The notes under the pieces are model-generated. The model was not told the DNA's origin. It saw only the letters and a program-made list of their open reading frames with translations, and searched no databases. A stretch of DNA of 10,327 nt. It comes from Clostridiales bacterium (lineage in GTDB: Bacteria > Bacillota > Clostridia > Oscillospirales > Oscillospiraceae). The stretch is taken from positions 1 through 10,327 of the forward strand of contig SFEX01000042.1 of assembly GCA_004557075.1 (NCBI GenBank), read 5' to 3'. How positions within the stretch are numbered: position 1 is the first letter of the stretch; each line of letters starts with the position of its first letter. Shown here in pieces: positions 1-8,036 of the stretch. The position numbers and the translations under genes were made by a program.

Positions 1-1
1 C

Positions 2-697
2 GCTGATTATCGGCGCATTTTTTTGAGCCTGTTCAAGCATGCAATGCAGGAGTATTCCGAAAAAAAGCTGCTTTACTATTTCGGAGGCGAGGCAATGAAG
101 AAGAATTACTGCTGGGCGGTGAATCTGCCGGGCGCGAAGTTTTCGGGCGATACGGTGACGCTTTCAAAGAGCGAGCTGACGCTGCGCTTTTCGACGCCTG
201 ACGCAGCGGTATTTTCGGATTTCTACAATGCGCTGAACGCGATCAGGGGAAAGGCGTACTCTCATAACGGCGTCACAATGTGCATAAAGGACATCTTTAT
301 GCCGCCGATGAATCGGGTAACGTCAGGCACGATAACGGCGCACATGATTTCGCCGCTCGTTCTGCGGGAACACGACGCGAAAACGAATAAGGACGTCTAT
401 TTTACCGCAGAGTCGGAGGACTTCGAGATAAGGCTGCGCGATACCGTGCGTAACCGCCTTAACGATTTCTGTGAGGATGCAGCGCTTGCCGACACGCTTG
501 AGGTGCTCGACGTTTCGCGGGCAAGGCGCACGGTTATAAGGTATTACGGTATGAAATTCCATGCGACGATAGGCGACATCGTTCTGCGCGGAGATCCAAA
601 GCTTCTTGAATGGATGCGGCTTATAGGGATAGGCTCGCACTGTTCGGCTGGCTTCGGCATGTTCAACGCTGTGGAAAGGCGGTGCGATAATGGCTAA
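2..697 (+). CDS. cas6: Cas6 CRISPR RNA endoribonuclease (5'-truncated by window edge)
   Basis: Cas6 cuts the array transcript inside each repeat to release mature crRNAs. The frame is open from the first bases of the window and reads ADYRRIFLSLFKHAMQEY, which matches the N-terminal region of I-B Cas6 proteins (family pattern: DYRR followed by an amphipathic helix). The real start is therefore upstream, and the TTG at 23 should not be taken as the start. 231 residues are visible, probably lacking about 15-20. The C-terminal glycine-rich RNA-binding loop typical of Cas6 is clear: GIGSHCSAGFG at visible residues 209-219. His13 in the first helix is a possible catalytic residue, but I cannot assign it without an alignment. 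The stop overlaps the cas8 start by 8 bases, so the two genes are probably translationally coupled. Any promoter for the operon lies outside the window. Confidence 0.92.
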   Translation, partial: ADYRRIFLSLFKHAMQEYSEKKLLYYFGGEAMKKNYCWAVNLPGAKFSGDTVTLSKSELTLRFSTPDAAVFSDFYNALNAIRGKAYSHNGVTMCIKDIFMPPMNRVTSGTITAHMISPLVLREHDAKTNKDVYFTAESEDFEIRLRDTVRNRLNDFCEDAALADTLEVLDVSRARRTVIRYYGMKFHATIGDIVLRGDPKLLEWMRLIGIGSHCSAGFGMFNAVERRCDNG

Positions 698-2405
698 AGG
701 AGCAGAGAAAAAGAATGCTGTCGTCGAGCCGCCCGAGATAATTAAGCTGCGCATGAGTCACGCGCTTTATAATGCGTCGATGCTCGGGTTTTATAAGGTG
801 CTCGTTCATAAAGCGAAAAGCGACAACGACGATGAGGCGCAGAGTATGCTGAACGAGGATCATGGCATGGAGCTTTGGTTCCCGCCGCGCCTGCTTCAGG
901 GGATAGAGGAGGCGTGGATAGACGAGATGATAGACGAGTTCGGCAAGGCGACGAAATGCAGTGATATGCTAGACAGGTATGAGGCGCTGCGCGGTGCCGT
1001 GCAGCGCGGCGAGGGCGACGTAAAAGCCGCGCGAGAGCTTTTTGGTGCAGTTAAGGACAAGATGAAGTCGGCGAGTTATAAAAGCGCCGCAGAGATTTGC
1101 GCCGCTGCAGGCGATACATATAATGCGTCTGAAGCTCTGAAAGCGGTTGAAAAGCCTTCAAAGGCAGATGCAGAGACATTATTTAACGCACTTAAGCTCG
1201 TGATTGAATACATCGAGAGAAACAAGCGCGTTTTTATGATGAAGGATATAGCGTACGCCGTTATAAACAAATACTGGCAAAACGTTGCCTTCTTGAACAG
1301 GCAGACTACGAAAATCGATATGCAGAAATGTATATTCGATACGTTTGTTGAGCCTGCTTTGAGGGCAGCCGCCGAGCCGCAGAAGAAAGAGTACGAATGC
1401 TTTGAATGCGGGCGAACTATAGGCAAAAAAAACATGATGTTTGCTACGGCTTGGCTTTGCGACTTCGGCATCGATGAGACGCGCAAAAGTTCGAACTATC
1501 GGGATTTTCGGCCTGATGACCGGGCATGCCCGATTTGCGCGCTTTGCTATTCATGTATGCCGCTTGGATTTCAGGTGATAGGCGCGCAGGGCTTTTTTAT
1601 CAATAACAACGAAAGCTTTGCGATGCTCAAGAGTGCGAACAGCAGCGACGGCGAGACCGTTAAGGTTGGCACGGGCAGTCCGAGCGATTTCCGAAGGCAT
1701 ATTGCGAGGAAATATTTATCTATATGCAGCGCGAAGCAGGCGAACAAGCAGCTAAGCTCGATACAGGCGATAATTCGAAAGCAGGAATCGAACAACACCC
1801 CGGAGTATGTCATACAGATATTGTCGGGGCCGCAGATGAGGGCGCTTACGGAATGTAAGAACGAGTTTGATAAGCTGACGAACGCATATATAACCGAGGG
1901 AAAAACAATAAGAAGCGTATTTGATGAGGCGCTTAATAACCTTATGCTTATGAGAAGTCAGAACAGCCTGATTTTCAAGCTGCTTGGCACGCGTCTTGCA
2001 AACGGGGAAAGGCTTTACGATGCGAGGGCGCTTTTAAAGATTCAAGCGTATTCAAAAGGAGGATGTGATATGAAGAAAAAAGATGCAGGATACTTCAGTC
2101 GTACGGACATGGCTATGCTCGAGGGAAGCCGCGTCAGGGCTATGTTCGACGCTTCCGAGGGAGACATCGACAACAAGCTTCGCGGATATATTTATAAGCT
2201 CTTAAACTGTGCGAAGGGCGACGACAGGGAGGGCTTTATGGATACCGTCGCAAGGTTTTATATCGGAATGGGACGAGCAATGCCTTCCGAAATGCTCTCA
2301 AAGATGTTTCAAGGCCAGGAAGCGTTCGTTACGCTCGCGCAGGCATACATAATCGGCCTTGGCGGAGGATGGGGCAGCAATGAAAAAGGACAGGATAAAG
2401 AATGA
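690..2405 (+). CDS. cas8b1: Cas8b1/Cst1, large subunit of type I-B Cascade
   Basis: This is the large subunit of the interference complex, expected to recognise the PAM and help recruit Cas3. The 571-residue product carries the paired cysteine motifs that define the Cst1 ('CXXC-CXXC') family: C237-x2-C240 and C280-x2-C283, followed by C286 and C289, a probable zinc-binding site. The region before it is mostly helical and charged. The C-terminal part from residue 461 is helical and looks like a fused small-subunit domain; it has its own internal start (see the 2070-2405 entry). The ATG at 690 overlaps the end of cas6 and is preceded by a modest GGAAAGG about 10 bases upstream. Position between cas6 and cas7 is canonical for I-B. 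Family assignment rests on the cysteine motifs, length and context, because Cas8 proteins diverge strongly in sequence. Confidence 0.9.
   Translation: MAKGAEKKNAVVEPPEIIKLRMSHALYNASMLGFYKVLVHKAKSDNDDEAQSMLNEDHGMELWFPPRLLQGIEEAWIDEMIDEFGKATKCSDMLDRYEALRGAVQRGEGDVKAARELFGAVKDKMKSASYKSAAEICAAAGDTYNASEALKAVEKPSKADAETLFNALKLVIEYIERNKRVFMMKDIAYAVINKYWQNVAFLNRQTTKIDMQKCIFDTFVEPALRAAAEPQKKEYECFECGRTIGKKNMMFATAWLCDFGIDETRKSSNYRDFRPDDRACPICALCYSCMPLGFQVIGAQGFFINNNESFAMLKSANSSDGETVKVGTGSPSDFRRHIARKYLSICSAKQANKQLSSIQAIIRKQESNNTPEYVIQILSGPQMRALTECKNEFDKLTNAYITEGKTIRSVFDEALNNLMLMRSQNSLIFKLLGTRLANGERLYDARALLKIQAYSKGGCDMKKKDAGYFSRTDMAMLEGSRVRAMFDASEGDIDNKLRGYIYKLLNCAKGDDREGFMDTVARFYIGMGRAMPSEMLSKMFQGQEAFVTLAQAYIIGLGGGWGSNEKGQDKE
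2057..2062 (+). promoter_or_regulatory. Internal Shine-Dalgarno inside cas8
   Basis: AGGAGG, part of the longer AAAAGGAGG (2054-2062), lies 7 bases before the in-frame ATG at 2070. It decides the start of the predicted Cas11 product. Confidence 0.65.
2070..2405 (+). CDS. cas11: Predicted Cas11 small subunit, internal translation product of cas8
   Basis: Inside cas8 and in the same frame, AGGAGG (2057-2062) stands 7 bases before ATG at 2070 (Met461 of Cas8). It is one of the best ribosome binding sites in the window. Initiation here would give a 111-residue C-terminal protein starting MKKKDAGYFSRTDMAMLEG, predicted helical, which is the usual size for a Cascade small subunit. It is established that several type I systems lacking a separate cas11 gene (I-B, I-C and I-D) make Cas11 by internal initiation within cas8 or cas10d. 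No separate small-subunit gene is present here, which fits. What I see is the SD, the spacing and the in-frame ATG. That the product is made and joins Cascade is inferred. The alternative is a chance AAA-GGA-GGA codon run in a Lys-Gly-Gly linker. Confidence 0.65.
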   Translation: MKKKDAGYFSRTDMAMLEGSRVRAMFDASEGDIDNKLRGYIYKLLNCAKGDDREGFMDTVARFYIGMGRAMPSEMLSKMFQGQEAFVTLAQAYIIGLGGGWGSNEKGQDKE

Positions 2406-2431
2406 ACAATGTATTTGAAAAGGAGATAACA

Positions 2432-3349
2432 ATGAAAAATTTCGGCTTAACGGCGACAATGGTATTTGAGGCGGAGAGCGCTAATTACGGCGAAGGCTTC
2501 GGCAATATATCCGTGCTTAAAAAGATGAGCCGCAGGAACGGCGAGACGTATACATACATATCGCGCCAGGCGCTGCGCTACAGTATAGTCGGGCAGTGCG
2601 GCTGGGACAGTACGCCGGTTGGCGCTCCCAAAGATTCAAAAAAGAATTCCGACGATGAATCAGAAGGTAAATCAAGCGGAACAACGGATAAGTCTGTCGT
2701 TCAGTTCTCCCCGGACGCGACGATAAAGGACTATCCCGAAATCGACTTTTTCGGATACATGAAGACGGTGAAGGGCTCGAACGCCGCGACACGCGCCGCC
2801 GTGGCAAGGCTGAGCAACGCGGTGTCGCTTGAGCCGTATCGCGCGGACACTGATTTTCTGACTAATATGGGGCTTGCTAAGCGCGCGGGGCAGCAGAACT
2901 CCATTGCGCAAAGGGAAATACATCATTCGCTTTATGCATACACGATAACGATAGACCTCGATAAGGTGGGCATCGACGGAGATATTGCGGTATCGAATGA
3001 GGAGAAGGCGAAGCGCGTGAGAGAGCTGCTCGACGCGATAGCGCACCTTTACAGAGACATCGCGGGAAGGCGCGAGAGCCTTGCGCCTGTTTTTGCGGTC
3101 GGCGGCGTGTTTGAGAGGCGCAACCCGTATTTTGAGAATAACGTGATTGTGAAAAACGGTGCGCTGGATGTCGGCAGAATAGCGGAGATAATCAAAGACG
3201 ATCCCGATTGCGGTAAAAACTGTATTTGCGGCGTGCGCGTTGGGGCGTTCAGGAACGAAGATGAGATAAAGAATGAGCTTAACGCCGTCACGGTCGGCGA
3301 ATTTTTCCGCGAGCTTACGTCACGCGCAGAGGCGGCGTACAATGAATAA
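2432..3349 (+). CDS. cas7: Cas7 (Cst2/DevR family), Cascade backbone subunit
   Basis: Cas7 polymerises along the crRNA spacer to form the Cascade backbone. The 305-residue product begins MKNFGLTATMVFEAESANYG and continues GEGFGNISVLKK, the N-terminal signature of Cst2/DevR-type Cas7. It includes a hydrophilic, probably disordered segment at about residues 65-88 (rich in Ser, Lys, Asp, Glu), which may form one of the flexible Cas7 loops. Start choice: an ATG at 2402 overlaps the cas8 stop as ATGA and would add ten residues, but ATG 2432 has AGGAG at 2421-2425 six bases upstream and restores the family N-terminus, so I prefer it. The strong SD suits a subunit present in several copies per complex. 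The 3' end overlaps cas5 by 8 bases. Confidence 0.93.
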   Translation: MKNFGLTATMVFEAESANYGEGFGNISVLKKMSRRNGETYTYISRQALRYSIVGQCGWDSTPVGAPKDSKKNSDDESEGKSSGTTDKSVVQFSPDATIKDYPEIDFFGYMKTVKGSNAATRAAVARLSNAVSLEPYRADTDFLTNMGLAKRAGQQNSIAQREIHHSLYAYTITIDLDKVGIDGDIAVSNEEKAKRVRELLDAIAHLYRDIAGRRESLAPVFAVGGVFERRNPYFENNVIVKNGALDVGRIAEIIKDDPDCGKNCICGVRVGAFRNEDEIKNELNAVTVGEFFRELTSRAEAAYNE

Positions 3350-4094
3350 CGAAACGGCAGTAAAGCTGAAGCTGACCCAAACAACGGCGTCATATAGGCG
3401 GCCGGGCAGCTTTGTTGTGCGCGAAAGTTATCCGCTGCCGCCGTATTCGACGGTGATAGGCTTTGTTCACGCGGCGTGCGGCTTCACGGAATATGTGCCC
3501 ATGCGCGTCAGTGTTCGCGGCGTTTCAGCGGGCGGAGTGTCCGAACCGTATACGCACTATTCGTTTAGCGCGGGCGGAGGCTATGAGGAGGGCCGTCACA
3601 ACGTAAAAATATGCGATGCTGAAAAAACATACGGCATAATGCGTGGACTTTCGCATGTCGAGATGCTGTGTGACGTCGAGCTTTGCCTGCACATAATGCC
3701 GGAAAACGCCTCTATGACGGACGCTATATTTGATGGACTGAGGCATCCGATGGAATTTCCGACGATAGGCAGGCGGGAAGATCTCGTAAGGATAGACAGC
3801 GTGAAAAAGGTACGCATAGACAACCGTACGGCGAAGGAGCTGTACGACGAATATATCGAACCGTTCGCCAAATACGGTGCTTACATACCGCTTGATGAGG
3901 CGAATCGCATGGGGCAGACGGGCGGCACGCGGTATAGACTGAACAAGGTGTTTATGCGCGATGAAAAGGACGGCGTGCGCAAATGGTCTGAGCGTGTCGA
4001 GGCGGTGTATGTCGGCGCAGGCACGGAGTTTAACGCCGATGAATCGTGCGCCGTATATGTCGATGAGGACGGGGAAATTGTTTTCCCCGTATGA
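3342..4094 (+). CDS. cas5: Cas5, Cascade subunit binding the crRNA 5' handle
   Basis: Cas5 caps the crRNA 5' handle and anchors Cas8 in type I-B Cascade. The 250-residue product begins MNNETAVKLKLTQTTASYRR. It carries the Cas5 N-terminal RAMP pattern, with a SFVVRESYPLPPYSTVIGF block (about residues 23-41), where the PPYSTVIGF stretch is characteristic of Cas5 proteins. ATG 3342 is chosen because it lies within the last codons of cas7 (8-base overlap) and gives the family N-terminus. The longer frame from 3273 would add 23 residues buried inside cas7. The SD is weak (AGAGG about 9 bases upstream), so translation probably depends on coupling to cas7. Cas6 is present as a separate gene, so Cas5 is not expected to act as the processing nuclease. 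Confidence 0.92.
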   Translation: MNNETAVKLKLTQTTASYRRPGSFVVRESYPLPPYSTVIGFVHAACGFTEYVPMRVSVRGVSAGGVSEPYTHYSFSAGGGYEEGRHNVKICDAEKTYGIMRGLSHVEMLCDVELCLHIMPENASMTDAIFDGLRHPMEFPTIGRREDLVRIDSVKKVRIDNRTAKELYDEYIEPFAKYGAYIPLDEANRMGQTGGTRYRLNKVFMRDEKDGVRKWSERVEAVYVGAGTEFNADESCAVYVDEDGEIVFPV

Positions 4095-4100
4095 TGGCAA

Positions 4101-4136
4101 TGCGGGAGGGCCTCTTCCTCCCGCAGTCGAATTTTT
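4101..4136 (+). terminator. Hairpin between cas5 and cas3 (attenuator, terminator or RNA-stability element)
   Basis: TGCGGGAGG (4101-4109) and CCTCCCGCA (4117-4125) form a perfect 9-bp GC-rich stem with a 7-base loop. Five T's follow at 4132-4136, six bases after the stem. It fills most of the 51-base gap between the cas5 stop and the cas3 start. The offset between stem and T-run makes it a weaker candidate for an efficient intrinsic terminator. Partial termination, or protection of the upstream Cascade mRNA from 3' decay, would fit as well. Confidence 0.6.
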
Positions 4137-4145
4137 GAAGTATAA

Positions 4146-6434
4146 ATGATATACTACGCAAAATCAAGGCCTATAGAGACTATACAAGAGCATACGGGAC
4201 GGCTGCTTGCGCTGCTTTCAAAGCTTAAAGAGCTGTATCCAGGAATGCTCGACGAAAAGCATTGGCAGATGCTGTATATTGCCTGCAAATACCACGATTG
4301 GGGGAAGCGAAACGTTGAGTTCCAGAACAAGATTCGCGCTGCGATAGGCGAAGCGCCCTTGCTTCGTCAAGGCGAATCGCGCAGCGAGATACCGCATGGT
4401 TTTCTGAGTCCTGCGGCGCTGCCGTACGAAAAGCTAAAGGAGACGTTCAGCGAGGAAGATATAGGCATTCTGTGCGCTGCCATCTTTCACCATCACGAGC
4501 GAAATCAGGAGTCTGCGAGCGATATACGCAGATACATATGCGAAGAGCTTTCGGAGCTTTGCGAGCGCGAGAACGGCCATAAACCTTATACGGGCTATAT
4601 TAAAAATGCGAAGAGATATAGGGAAGAAAACAGCGGCGAATGCGTAAGGCTTTGCAACGACAGGGATTATATCATGATGCAGGGCCTGCTCAACCGTCTT
4701 GACTATGCTGCGAGCGCGCATCTTGATGAAGCTGAAATAAGCCCACTTGACGACGGCAAGACATATTCGCAAAAAACGGTCAGTATGCTGGCGCAATATG
4801 AGAGCATGTCGCCCGTACAGGCGTATCTTGACAAGCACCGCTTGGAAAACACCGTAGTGATAGCTGCTACGGGCAGCGGTAAGACGGAGGCGGCGCTTAT
4901 ATGGGGCGACGGCAGGAAGATGTTTTATACGCTTCCGCTGAAAACAGCAATAAACAGCATGTTCAGGCGCATAAGGGATGGGGGTATAGGCTTTGAACCT
5001 TGCGCTATCCTTCATTCGGACGCGCTCGGCGTTTATGCCGCAGATGAGGAGGCCAAGGCCGCGGAAGATATGGAGAACGCGCATAAGGGGCGCTCTGCCA
5101 TCGAGCTGTACGCTTCCGCAAGGCAGCTTTGCAGTCCGCTGACGGTATGTACAATCGACCAGCTATTTACGTTCGTTTTCCGTTCGCGAGGCAGCGAAAT
5201 GCGTATGGCGACGCTTGCATATTCAGCCGTGGTTATAGACGAGATACAGTCGTATTCTCCAGACGTGATTGCGGCGCTTATAGTGGGCGTAAAGACAATT
5301 GCGCGCCTCGGTGGAAAATTCCTTATTATGACGGCAACGCTGCCGAAGCTTCTGCTTGAAAAGGATATGCTTGGAGGACTTGTGGGGAGCGTGCCGCCGC
5401 CGTTCCATACGAGGCTGACAAAGCGGCACAGGGTGAAGCTTGTTAAGGACGCGAGCTCGTTTGATTACGAAGAGATAGCAAGGCAGGGCGGCGAGAAGCG
5501 CGTTCTTGTAGTATGCAACACCGTTGGCCGAGCGCAAAAAACATATGAACGGCTTGTTGAAACATGCGGCGACGGCGTAAGGCTGCTTCACAGCGCTTTC
5601 ATACGGAAAGACAGGAAGCGGCTTGAGGAGGAGATAATGCGTTTTGCACCGAACCGCGCCGATAGGCCGAGGCAGGCGGGCATATGGGTGGCGACGCAGG
5701 TCGTAGAGGCGAGCCTTGACGTGGACTTTGATGTGCTTTTTACTGACATGTGCGCCATAGAATCGCTCCTTCAGCGGATGGGGCGCGTATATAGAGGGCG
5801 AGAGCCAAAGCATGACGAGCCGAACGTCATCGTATACGACATGCGAAGCGGCGTTGGCAGCGATAGCGTAATATTACCTCAGATATACGATTTGTCGCTT
5901 GATGCGCTCGAAAAATACGACGGGATGATGCTTGAGGAGAGCGACGAGCGGGATATGAAGCAGGAGCTTATGGATCGCGTGTATGATCCGCAGACAATGC
6001 CGTGTATAAAGAAGGGCGATTATTACAAGGAGATTAATAAGCGGGTGAGGCAGCTTACCGATATAATTCCCCATTTGCAAGATATGAAGGACGAGAAGTA
6101 TAAACTCAGAGACATCGATTCAAAGGTGTTTGTGCCCGAAAAGGTATATGACGAGCTTTGCGCGTGCGGCAAGGTAGCTGAGTGGAAGCGCATAATCAAG
6201 GAATGCGGCGAAAGAGGCGACAGGGAAGAGCGCGCAAGGATACAGGATGAAATATGCGATTATACGCTAAGCCTTAGCTATTATAAAAATCTCCCATACT
6301 ATACGCAGGACGCCGACAAGTTTTACCCCGGCAGCGGTATAACACTCGTACACTGCGAATACGACGAAAAGCGAGGATTTATACGGCAGACAAAGAAAGA
6401 GTACGAAAGGAACGACGAGAGCAATATCTTGTGA
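4146..6434 (+). CDS. cas3: Cas3, fused HD nuclease and superfamily 2 helicase
   Basis: Cas3 is recruited by target-bound Cascade, then nicks, unwinds and degrades the foreign DNA. The 762-residue protein has both halves fused. The N-terminal HD nuclease has His16, the YHDWGK motif (His50-Asp51), His84, the His115-117 cluster and Asp186. The helicase has Walker A ATGSGKT (241-247), Walker B DEIQ (365-368), motif III MTATLP (395-400), motif V around VATQVVEASLDVDFD (515-529) and motif VI QRMGRVYRG (543-551). All visible key residues are intact, so the enzyme looks active. The C-terminal 190 residues form the accessory domain. ATG 4146 has only a weak GAAG upstream and follows a strong hairpin. 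Cas3 output is therefore probably lower than that of the Cascade subunits and uncoupled from cas5. Confidence 0.96.
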   Translation: MIYYAKSRPIETIQEHTGRLLALLSKLKELYPGMLDEKHWQMLYIACKYHDWGKRNVEFQNKIRAAIGEAPLLRQGESRSEIPHGFLSPAALPYEKLKETFSEEDIGILCAAIFHHHERNQESASDIRRYICEELSELCERENGHKPYTGYIKNAKRYREENSGECVRLCNDRDYIMMQGLLNRLDYAASAHLDEAEISPLDDGKTYSQKTVSMLAQYESMSPVQAYLDKHRLENTVVIAATGSGKTEAALIWGDGRKMFYTLPLKTAINSMFRRIRDGGIGFEPCAILHSDALGVYAADEEAKAAEDMENAHKGRSAIELYASARQLCSPLTVCTIDQLFTFVFRSRGSEMRMATLAYSAVVIDEIQSYSPDVIAALIVGVKTIARLGGKFLIMTATLPKLLLEKDMLGGLVGSVPPPFHTRLTKRHRVKLVKDASSFDYEEIARQGGEKRVLVVCNTVGRAQKTYERLVETCGDGVRLLHSAFIRKDRKRLEEEIMRFAPNRADRPRQAGIWVATQVVEASLDVDFDVLFTDMCAIESLLQRMGRVYRGREPKHDEPNVIVYDMRSGVGSDSVILPQIYDLSLDALEKYDGMMLEESDERDMKQELMDRVYDPQTMPCIKKGDYYKEINKRVRQLTDIIPHLQDMKDEKYKLRDIDSKVFVPEKVYDELCACGKVAEWKRIIKECGERGDREERARIQDEICDYTLSLSYYKNLPYYTQDADKFYPGSGITLVHCEYDEKRGFIRQTKKEYERNDESNIL

Positions 6435-6441
6435 GGTGCGA

Positions 6442-6948
6442 ATGTCTGAGGAATCGGGTCGAGAGATTACGGGTATGATGGTGTATTACGCCAAGGTGTG
6501 TGAAAGAAAGCTTTGGCTTTTTACGCATTATATAGAGCTTGAGGACGAAAGCGAGCTTGTGGCGATAGGCGCTGCCATAGATGAAAACAGCTTCAGGCGC
6601 GAGCAGCACAATATAAGCATGCTGCCGGGCATAAGCGCCGATTTTATAGGTGCGAACGGGATAGTGCATGAGGTGAAAAAGGGGAAGAGTATACCCGAGG
6701 CCGACAGGGCGCAGCTCCTGTTTTATCTCTACAGGCTTGACAAAGCTGGATTTCCTGAGACGAAAGGGATACTTCATTACATGGAAAACCACTCGACGGA
6801 GGAGGTGCGCCTTACCGCAGAAGCGAGGAAAGAGATAGAAGGAATTATGGACAAAATCCATGAATGCATGGCGAGTGCGGAACCGCCGCCGTATGTAAAG
6901 AAAAGAATGTGCCTAAAGTGCGCGTATTATGAGCTTTGCGCAATATGA
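6442..6948 (+). CDS. cas4: Cas4, RecB-like nuclease for spacer acquisition
   Basis: Cas4 processes prespacers and helps select for the PAM together with Cas1-Cas2. The 168-residue protein shows the short Cas4 layout: N-terminal Cys20 in YYAKVCERKLW; RecB nuclease residues Asp67 (ADFIG), Glu77 and Lys79 (HEVKKGKS), and Gln91 (QLLFYLYRLD); and a C-terminal cysteine cluster CLKCAYYELC (Cys157, 160, 166). The four cysteines should bind an iron-sulphur cluster. The position where many Cas4 proteins carry His in motif I is Asp here (Asp47 in AIDENSF); I recall similar forms in I-B Cas4, so I do not treat this as a defect. ATG 6442 is preferred over GTG 6436 because GAGG lies 5 bases upstream of it. 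The gene follows cas3 after 7 bases and precedes cas1. Confidence 0.94.
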   Translation: MSEESGREITGMMVYYAKVCERKLWLFTHYIELEDESELVAIGAAIDENSFRREQHNISMLPGISADFIGANGIVHEVKKGKSIPEADRAQLLFYLYRLDKAGFPETKGILHYMENHSTEEVRLTAEARKEIEGIMDKIHECMASAEPPPYVKKRMCLKCAYYELCAI

Positions 6949-6961
6949 AGGAGGAAGGAAA

Positions 6962-7951
6962 ATGAAGCAATCGTACTACTTTTTCAGCAGCGGAGTGCTT
7001 TCGCGCAAGGACAATACGCTTAGACTGACAACGGAGGATGGGCACACAAGCGATATACCTATAGAACGCGTTGCAGACATATTCTGTTTCGGCGAGATAA
7101 GCGTTAATTCAAAACTTTTGTCTATGCTCAGCAAATACGGCATATGCCTCCACTTCTTTAATTTCTTTGAGAATTATATCGGCACATACTATCCGCGTGA
7201 ATCACTGATCTCGGGCGATCTGCATGTCAAGCAGGCTGCGGCGTATATCGACAGCGACAAGCGATTGTCGATAGCAAAAGGATTCCTTACATCGGGCGTA
7301 TACAATATGACGAGAAACCTGCGCTACTATTCCGAGCGCGGCAAGCAAACGGCAGCGGTTGCCGATGAAATAAAAAGTCTTATACCCGGACTTGAGCGGG
7401 CAAACGACATAAACGAGCTAATGGGCGCCGAGGGGAATATAAGGCGGGCGTATTACTCGTGTTGGAACGAAATAATGCCTGCGGCGCAGTTTGAATCACG
7501 CGTCAGGAACCCGCCGGACAATATGGTTAATTCGCTTATATCGTTTTGCAACATGCTCGTATACTCGACGTGCGTATCCGAGCTTTACGCAACGCAGCTT
7601 GACCCGTCTATAGGCTTCCTTCATTCGCCCGGACAGCGCAGATTTTCGCTAAGCCTTGACCTCGCGGAGGTGTTCAAGCCGCTTCTTGCAGACAGACTCA
7701 TTTTTTCACTAGTAAACAAGCGAATGATAGACGAAAGCGCGTTTGCAAAGGACAGCAATTCCATGTTGCTCAAAGATGATTTCCGCAAGATAATAGTTTC
7801 GGAATATGATAAAATATTGAAGAGGACAATAAAGCATCGTGCGCTTGGCCGCGAGGTGTCGTACAGACGGCTGATAAGGCTTGACGCTTACAAGCTCGTC
7901 AAGACGCTTTTGGGAGAGCAGAGCTTTCAGGGCTTTCGCATATGGTGGTAG
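6962..7951 (+). CDS. cas1: Cas1, spacer integrase
   Basis: Cas1 forms the integrase complex with Cas2 and inserts new spacers at the leader-repeat junction. The 329-residue protein has an N-terminal beta domain (MKQSYYFFSSGVLSRKDNTL) and a helical catalytic domain. The metal-binding residues are visible: Glu158 in MGAEGN, His221 in GFLHSPGQRRFSLSLDL, then Asp233 and Glu236. The set looks complete. ATG 6962 has AGGAGG (6949-6954) 7 bases upstream. The frame extends 11 codons further upstream into cas4, but that extension lacks the family N-terminus. The stop is followed by an 85-base gap before cas2, the longest gap in the operon. Confidence 0.97.
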   Translation: MKQSYYFFSSGVLSRKDNTLRLTTEDGHTSDIPIERVADIFCFGEISVNSKLLSMLSKYGICLHFFNFFENYIGTYYPRESLISGDLHVKQAAAYIDSDKRLSIAKGFLTSGVYNMTRNLRYYSERGKQTAAVADEIKSLIPGLERANDINELMGAEGNIRRAYYSCWNEIMPAAQFESRVRNPPDNMVNSLISFCNMLVYSTCVSELYATQLDPSIGFLHSPGQRRFSLSLDLAEVFKPLLADRLIFSLVNKRMIDESAFAKDSNSMLLKDDFRKIIVSEYDKILKRTIKHRALGREVSYRRLIRLDAYKLVKTLLGEQSFQGFRIWW

Positions 7952-8036
7952 AGCGCCGTCTTGACGTTCGAAAACAGCACCTTGATAAGGTAATATTGAG
8001 ATCTTGCTTACATTGTGCAGCGCAGGGGGGGAGCGT
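7952..8036 (+). other. cas1-cas2 intergenic gap
   Basis: This 85-base gap stands out in an operon whose other genes overlap or lie within 51 bases of each other. It contains a small perfect inverted repeat, ACCTT-GAT-AAGGT (7979-7991). A G-rich stretch with seven G's (8025-8031) then provides the cas2 ribosome binding site. I see no convincing promoter; TTGATA (7982-7987) lacks a well-spaced -10 box. Confidence 0.4.

Noticed and set aside
2402..2431. ATGA overlap start for cas7
   Set aside because: It would add ten residues before the family N-terminus. The ATG at 2432 has a much better Shine-Dalgarno. Coupled use of 2402 is not fully excluded.
3525..4100. 191-codon minus-strand open frame opposite cas5
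   Set aside because: Antisense shadow of a conserved gene with no ribosome binding site or recognisable domain.
4434..5084. 216-codon minus-strand open frame opposite cas3
   Set aside because: It lies wholly antisense to conserved Cas3 domains, lacks a recognisable motif and is expected from the codon composition.
6577..6594. Asp instead of His in Cas4 motif I as a possible inactivating change
   Set aside because: Similar forms occur, as far as I recall, in I-B Cas4 proteins, and the other nuclease and iron-sulphur residues are intact.
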